This document shows, piece after piece, positions 33,295 through 36,995 of a stretch of 36,995 bases of DNA. The translations under genes were made by a program, and so were the position numbers. The notes beneath the pieces are model-generated. The model was not told the DNA's origin and did not search any database. It saw only the letters and a program-made list of their open reading frames with translations. This stretch comes from JAVXAN01 sp036660495 (GTDB taxonomy: Bacteria; Bacillota_I; Bacilli_A; RF39; UBA660). Each line of letters starts with the position of its first letter. Position 1 is the stretch's first letter. The stretch covers positions 1-36,995 of the forward strand of contig JAVXAN010000002.1 of NCBI GenBank assembly GCA_036660495.1, in the 5' to 3' direction.

Positions 33295-33319
33295 GATATG
33301 TAAAAACATATCTTTTTTT
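33295..33319 (+). terminator. hairpin with T-run before mobV
   Basis: GATATGT, loop AAAA, ACATATC followed by seven T. It ends the ORF A-B unit and separates it from mobV; a role in an origin of transfer upstream of mobV is also possible. The stretch from 33207 to here holds no other gene. Confidence 0.65.
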
Positions 33320-33351
33320 ACGTTTACAAATAGAAAAGAAGGATTAATATT

Positions 33352-34494
33352 ATCAATTATGCAATATTTAGGACTGAACCCGTTTATACTTTACAAGATT
33401 TAGCACTGATTGGTTCACATAACAAAAGGGAAAAACAAGTATACAAGTCTAACCCTAATATCAAAATAGAGTTATCAAAAAATAATATAGAATTAGTACC
33501 CTTAACAGAAAAATATGTTAAGGGTTTTTATAACAAAACATTGGAATATAGAAAAGAACACGATGAAAGAATGAAAACGGAACGAACTGATAGAAAAAAG
33601 ATATTTAATCAAATGCTTAATAAATCTAAAAATGTTGTAGCTGATGAACTTTTATTTACTGCTACTCATAAATTTTCTGATAATATGAATAAAGATAATA
33701 TTACCGATTGAGCAAATACTTGTATGGATTTTGTTTATAATGAATTAGGCTATAAAAAAGAACAAACACTTCATAGTATTGTGCATTTAGATGAGGAAAC
33801 ACCACATCTTCATTGTGTTGTAATACCACTTGTTAAAAAACTTGATAAAAGAACGAATACTGAAAGGTTTACTATCTCAAAAAAGCAATACATTAGAGAT
33901 AATTTTCACTTATCCGAATTACAAGATAAATACTACAAAAAACTAACTGAAAAAGGCTATGATTTAGAACGTGGAATTAAGGGTAGCAATGCTAAACATC
34001 AAAAGACCAAGGAATTAAAGAAAACCACTAGATATTATGAGAAAAAAGTAGATGAAATAAACACTAAGATTGACAATGCTATGAGTGATTTTGAAGATAA
34101 AATGAAAACGGCAAAAAATATCCCTTTCAATAAAACACACGTTTTAGTGGAAAAAGAGACTTTCGATAGTATGAATAATGTAATTAAGGAAACTAAAAAA
34201 GCAATGGATTTCGGGCTTAAATTGCACCAATTATTTAATGAAGTGGATAATTATACAAAAAGTCATCAGACATTAGAAAAAGAAAATCAAAGTATGCAAA
34301 AAGAGATTAAATCGCTAAAAACTAGAAATCATAATCTTACAGAAGAAAATAATAAATTAAATCACTATATTAAAGCCGTTTTAGAGGCAATTAAGAGCTT
34401 CTTTAGGCAGATACTCTTAATTGGCAACGAGCCTAGCAAAGAGGCTACCACAAGCGAAATAAAGGAATATTACGATACCAAAATTTTGAAATGA
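33352..34494 (+). pseudogene. mobV: MobV-type relaxase (plasmid recombination/mobilization protein), interrupted by TGA
   Basis: Read through an in-frame TGA at 33709-33711, this frame gives about 380 residues of a MobV relaxase, which nicks oriT for mobilization. The N-terminus NYAIFRTEPVYTLQDLALIGSHNKR is typical. The metal/active-site motif HLDEETPHLH lies just after the TGA, then VKKLDKRTNTERFTISKKQYI and LSELQDKYYKKL, GYDLERGIKGS, and a C-terminal coiled coil (about 290-345). At the TGA relatives have Trp (pattern x-WAnxxxxFVYN; here TGA then ANTCMDFVYN). There is no ATG: AAGGA at 33339-33343 points to ATC (33352) or ATT (33349). Without readthrough, an internal ATG at 33724 would give only 256 residues lacking the N-terminal DNA-binding part. 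The TGA stop at 34492 overlaps the next start. Confidence 0.85.
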
Positions 34495-34631
34495 TTGATG
34501 TCAAAGATATTTCTATGTGAACTACCAAAGAAGATGAGCTATTTGATTATGCAGGAGTACCTAGTTATCTAAAAACAAGTCGTAAATCTAGTTGCAATAA
34601 AGAAAAAGATGATTTTGATATGCAAATATAA
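34491..34631 (+). pseudogene. short ORF coupled to mobV, with in-frame TGA
   Basis: From the ATG at 34491, overlapping the mobV stop as ATGA, the frame reads MIDVKDISM, then TGA (34518-34520), then TTKEDELFDYAGVPSYLKTS and a Lys/Asp-rich end to TAA at 34629-34631; 46 residues if the TGA is a residue. Coding after the TGA looks genuine (DELFDYAGVPSYL, good codon pattern), so the TGA interrupts a small protein, most simply at a former Trp. I do not recognise the family. The translational coupling suggests a mobilization accessory protein. Otherwise the stretch from 34632 to 34718 holds only a -10-like TATAAT at 34691-34696. Confidence 0.55.
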
Positions 34632-34718
34632 AGAAAATGTCAATTGACTAGCAAATTTTATTTTTTTAGATAAAAGAATTGAAAATAGTGTATAATAAAA
34701 TAAATGGAGGCGAAAAAT

Positions 34719-36134
34719 ATGGAAGGATTTTTAGAAGAAATTGCAGGTTTAAGAAATTATAATGGGCAATCTGAAATGTATAATAGAAAATTTTTTGGTC
34801 AGTATGTTGACTTGGATACATTGATTAGTTTATTACAAGTTTCACATACTTATTCAAGCATAATAAGTCTTTTAAATAAAAGGCATGATAAAGTAGACAA
34901 TATTGTATTACAAAAATTAGATGAAGAATTAAACGCACTTATCGAAAAGATTGGTACTATTAAAGCCACTCAAACGGATTTATGCAATAATAAATTAGAT
35001 AATGATAATTTAAGAAAATCGTTATATCAAGCAAATGAAATAGATTTTGATGAAGTAAGAAAATTAGTATCGTTAGATAGTCGTATTGATACTATGCTTG
35101 TTGAAAATGATTCTAAATTAGAAATAGCTTGTAACGAGAAAAAACTTAAAAATGAAGAACATAAACAATTTGATGAAAAAAGAGACGCTTTGGATACAAA
35201 TATTGAAAGTTATGTGGGAAGATTAAATGAATTATTTGTTGAATTAAACGGTAAAAGCGTTGATATATTTAATGGATTAAACATTGATACTTTAAGAGAA
35301 CAATATGAACAAGGATTAGTTGGTATTATTCAAAACACATCAGCAAGAAAGGCATATGTTAGTTACGTGTTTGATATTTTAAAAAGAGAAAATCGGAATG
35401 TTCCTCAAGTATATGCTACCGCTCAGCAATTTGTTGCTAATGCAAAAAGAGAAAATGGATTTGATGTCCCAGAATTAGTTGGAAGAAATGACAAAATAAT
35501 GCTTAATGAAAGCATTACGGATGTTGCGCACGATGGTCTAAGACAATTTGCTGATATTTGGTGTAGACATGCGACTGATAACGATAAAGCTATTACTACA
35601 ATTGCAAATGGATATTTAAGTACGCAAACATTTTTAGACGGAATGTATGATTACATTACTAATATATCAACATATAGTCAGGATCATTCAAAGGGTGGCA
35701 CAGATTATGATAAGTTGTTTAGCTTTAACAATCAATTACATGCTAAATTAGCAGAATTACAAGCCAAAGACTCAAGAAAGTTTATAAATATTGTAGGAAA
35801 AATTACTAAAACTCCAAATTATTATACTTCAATTGAAAGAGAACCTTATGAATTTGCTACTAGAATATTTGACAATTTTAATCATAGTCATGAAGATATG
35901 AGAACGCAAACATTCGATACAAAACAAACTACAATGCCCAATGAGAAGCAAACAGAACAAATAAATCCAGTGTATGAAAGTAATAATATTACAATGTCAA
36001 AACAATTGACAGATGAACAACAAAGAATGTTCACAGCAAATATTATTGCTACTAGCGATTCGTTGGTACAAGATGCAGGCTTTGAAATTAACGAATTTGG
36101 AGAAATTATAAGACCCCAAGGAAAATCAAAATAA
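34719..36134 (+). CDS. unrecognised 471-residue accessory protein
   Basis: The ATG at 34719 is chosen because GGAGG (34706-34710) stands eight bases before it; the ATG at 34704 overlaps that ribosome binding site. TATAAT at 34691-34696 suggests its own promoter. The protein has no signal or membrane segment. Residues about 60-185 look helical with coiled-coil character (ELNALIEKIGTIKATQTDL; KNEEHKQFDEKRDALDTNI). The region about 245-365 is more globular with FADIWCRHATDNDK. The tail (about 395-471) is Gln/Thr-rich, with EINEFGEIIRP near its end. I recognise no enzyme motif. Trp is TGG here, unlike in mobV. It is intact and so may be a working cargo gene of the element; cytoplasmic scaffold or defence roles would be speculation. 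Confidence 0.7.
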   Translation: MEGFLEEIAGLRNYNGQSEMYNRKFFGQYVDLDTLISLLQVSHTYSSIISLLNKRHDKVDNIVLQKLDEELNALIEKIGTIKATQTDLCNNKLDNDNLRKSLYQANEIDFDEVRKLVSLDSRIDTMLVENDSKLEIACNEKKLKNEEHKQFDEKRDALDTNIESYVGRLNELFVELNGKSVDIFNGLNIDTLREQYEQGLVGIIQNTSARKAYVSYVFDILKRENRNVPQVYATAQQFVANAKRENGFDVPELVGRNDKIMLNESITDVAHDGLRQFADIWCRHATDNDKAITTIANGYLSTQTFLDGMYDYITNISTYSQDHSKGGTDYDKLFSFNNQLHAKLAELQAKDSRKFINIVGKITKTPNYYTSIEREPYEFATRIFDNFNHSHEDMRTQTFDTKQTTMPNEKQTEQINPVYESNNITMSKQLTDEQQRMFTANIIATSDSLVQDAGFEINEFGEIIRPQGKSK

Positions 36135-36187
36135 AGAATTTAACTAACGGATTTCTATATAAGACTAGCTCTTTAGGCAAGTTAGTA

Positions 36188-36226
36188 ACACATATCTAAG
36201 TCGGCAGAGCCAACTTAGATATGTGT
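36188..36226. repeat. long perfect hairpin
   Basis: ACACATATCTAAGT (36188-36201) pairs perfectly with ACTTAGATATGTGT (36213-36226); inside the 11-base loop GGC pairs with GCC around AGA after one mismatch. It has no T-run, so it is not a classical terminator. It lies 54 bases after the 34719 gene. Confidence 0.85.
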
Positions 36227-36227
36227 G

Positions 36228-36284
36228 CCAAAGGAGTGCCTTTGGGAACGGGATTTAAAATAAAGCCCCCAGGGATATTATTGT
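36228..36284 (+). other. candidate origin of transfer or structured RNA
   Basis: CCAAAGG, loop AGTG, CCTTTGG (36228-36245) directly follows the long hairpin and is itself followed by GGGAACGGG and an AAGCCCCCAGGG block, strikingly G/C-rich for this window. A relaxase-binding inverted repeat followed by a conserved nick region has this layout; a structured RNA is the other possibility. Layout is seen, function inferred. MobV is 1.7 kb away and MobV oriT sites usually lie just upstream of mob, so another relaxase may own this site. Confidence 0.35.
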
Positions 36285-36298
36285 CTTTTTTGAGAGTG

Positions 36299-36323
36299 AC
36301 TTGTAGAAAATACAAGTTTTTTT
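36299..36323 (+). terminator. terminator before the 88-residue ORF
   Basis: ACTTGTA, loop GAAAA, TACAAGT followed by seven T. Confidence 0.75.
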
Positions 36324-36355
36324 GTTGCGTGAATTTATTAGAGAGGAGAATGTCT

Positions 36356-36622
36356 ATGAGAGAATTGAGTTTAAGAGGAAATAATTCAGAAGAAAGATTA
36401 GTATCTTTAATAAATGATTTAAATAATATTACTTGTTCTTGGAGTTTAGATTATAAAGATGTTGGTGAATATTTTTGGGGATTAACAATTTGCTATAATA
36501 ATAATTACTCTTTATATGTCGGTAAAACATGTTCTATTGATAACTGGAAAGAATTTACTAATGTAATAAATAGTTGCCTTGAAAATTTGATTAATAACAC
36601 GATTACAGATGCTTTTCTTTAA
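36356..36622 (+). CDS. unrecognised 88-residue ORF
   Basis: The ATG at 36356 is preferred: AGAGGAG at 36342-36348 is seven bases upstream, while the ATG at 36350 would be too close, and the longer upstream frame runs through the hairpin region and a terminator. The product is acidic, without signal peptide, with aromatic-rich strands (CSWSLDYKD, YFWGLTICYNNNYSLYVG) suggesting a small alpha/beta fold. It ends with TDAFL, which lies inside the transposase remnant on the other strand, so the true 3' end may have been replaced by that insertion. No function is recognised; no promoter is evident after the preceding terminator. Confidence 0.5.
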   Translation: MRELSLRGNNSEERLVSLINDLNNITCSWSLDYKDVGEYFWGLTICYNNNYSLYVGKTCSIDNWKEFTNVINSCLENLINNTITDAFL

Positions 36623-36803
36623 TAAATAAAGATTCCTTAGTATCATTATATTTTTTATTCCATCTCATAAGAGAAGCTTTACTAATTTTATATCTTCTAC
36701 AAACAAAAGATATTAGATTACCATTTCTATAAAGTTTTATTGCATTTATTTTTGTTGTTAAATCATGTGGATAATAACGTTGAAATTGTGATATAATTTT
36801 TAT
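36603..36803 (-). pseudogene. truncated transposase N-terminus (IS remnant)
   Basis: On the minus strand the frame reads ISQFQRYYPHDLTTKINAIK, then LYRNGNLISFVCRRYKISKA and SLMRWNKKYNDTKESL, the helix-turn-helix start of a family of gut-Firmicutes DDE transposases, before it runs off into FIKEKHL and a stop. Only about 60 residues of the protein remain, so the catalytic domain is missing. The start codon position is occupied by ATA (36801-36803), behind AAAGGA; presumably an ATG lost by G-to-A change. The remnant overlaps the end of the 88-residue ORF on the other strand by 20 bases. Confidence 0.75.
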
Positions 36804-36907
36804 AGCGATTTATTCCTTTCGTAATGTTTTTATTGGACAATTAACATTTTACTGGATAAATCGCTTTTTGTATATCAGAAATGTCTCACATCAATTGTAA
36901 CTCTACA
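36804..36907 (-). mobile_element. left end of the IS remnant
   Basis: Upstream of the transposase fragment lies an inverted repeat, AGCGATTTAT (36804-36813) with ATAAATCGCT (36856-36865), that would fold around the ribosome binding site and could limit transposase translation. Further out, the minus-strand sequence TGTAGAGTTACAATTGATG (ending with GAGACA, 36882-36907) looks like an IS terminus. No matching right end is seen inside the window. From 36908 to the window end I see nothing that can be named. Confidence 0.45.
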
Positions 36908-36995
36908 GTTTAATGATTGAAACATATCAAAAGCAAATTGACAAATAGGAAAAATGAAATAATATAACTAACCAATTATCAATTCTTAATACTAT

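Noticed and set aside
34492..34590. mobV continuing past its TGA at 34492 as a recoded frame
   Set aside because: The extension (about 30 residues) does not look like coding sequence and lies over the better ORF in the other frame, so this TGA is probably a true stop.
36221..36349. Longer N-terminus for the 88-residue ORF
   Set aside because: It would translate the hairpins and a terminator and ignore the AGAGGAG site before 36356.

Overview
The window looks like chromosome of a very AT-rich Gram-positive bacterium of the Bacilli (uncultured RF39/RFN20- or Erysipelotrichales-like gut lineages are the best guess; the species cannot be told from the sequence). The grounds are AT-saturated codon use, strong AGGAGG or AGGTGAT ribosome binding sites, a T-box in front of pheST, an AddAB rather than RecBCD system, PriA, a PolA with a degenerate proofreading domain, and TAA stops in 21 of 25 chromosomal genes (TAG 3, TGA 1). 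Two spore-related genes are present, spoVS and an sspI-type small acid-soluble spore protein gene, so the lineage is, or recently was, a spore former.

Layout. 1-2916: surface/membrane proteins of unknown function (a C-terminal fragment, then a zinc-ribbon/membrane protein), spoVS and an unrecognised 368-residue protein. 2958-6603: a XerC/D recombinase and pyruvate phosphate dikinase. 6689-15466: a tight run of addB, addA, glyA, folD and a small Smr-domain gene, joining recombinational repair with one-carbon metabolism. 15572-17392: a membrane-anchored protein with a pilin-like N-terminal part and about nine Cys-rich repeats. 17455-24000: priA, then rpsB (with a structured leader and a C-terminal SAP/Rho-N-like extension), tsf, a thioredoxin-fold lipoprotein where pyrH would be expected, frr, and an Ig-like surface protein. 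23641-27331: promoter, T-box, pheS, pheT. 27328-28618: convergent sspI and a DUF5684-like membrane protein with 16 exact-length 30-bp repeats. 28663-32570: polA, mutM and an unknown gene behind a consensus promoter. 32647-32818: tRNA(CAU), probably Ile2, and tRNA-Leu(UAG).

From just after tRNA-Leu to the end of the window the content becomes accessory: two tiny overlapping ORFs, a MobV-type relaxase gene, a short ORF coupled to it, an unrecognised 471-residue protein, a cluster of strong hairpins that could be an oriT or a structured RNA, an 88-residue unknown ORF, and a truncated transposase remnant on the minus strand. No integrase and no second attachment site are visible, so this is probably one end of an integrated mobilizable element, or a decaying remnant. 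Its most striking feature is that mobV and the following ORF each carry an in-frame TGA. In mobV it falls where relatives have a conserved Trp, whereas chromosomal genes here use TGG throughout. mobV also lacks an ATG start and the transposase remnant starts with ATA. Either the element is decaying by G-to-A changes, or it has passed through a host that reads TGA as Trp; simple decay is the conservative reading.
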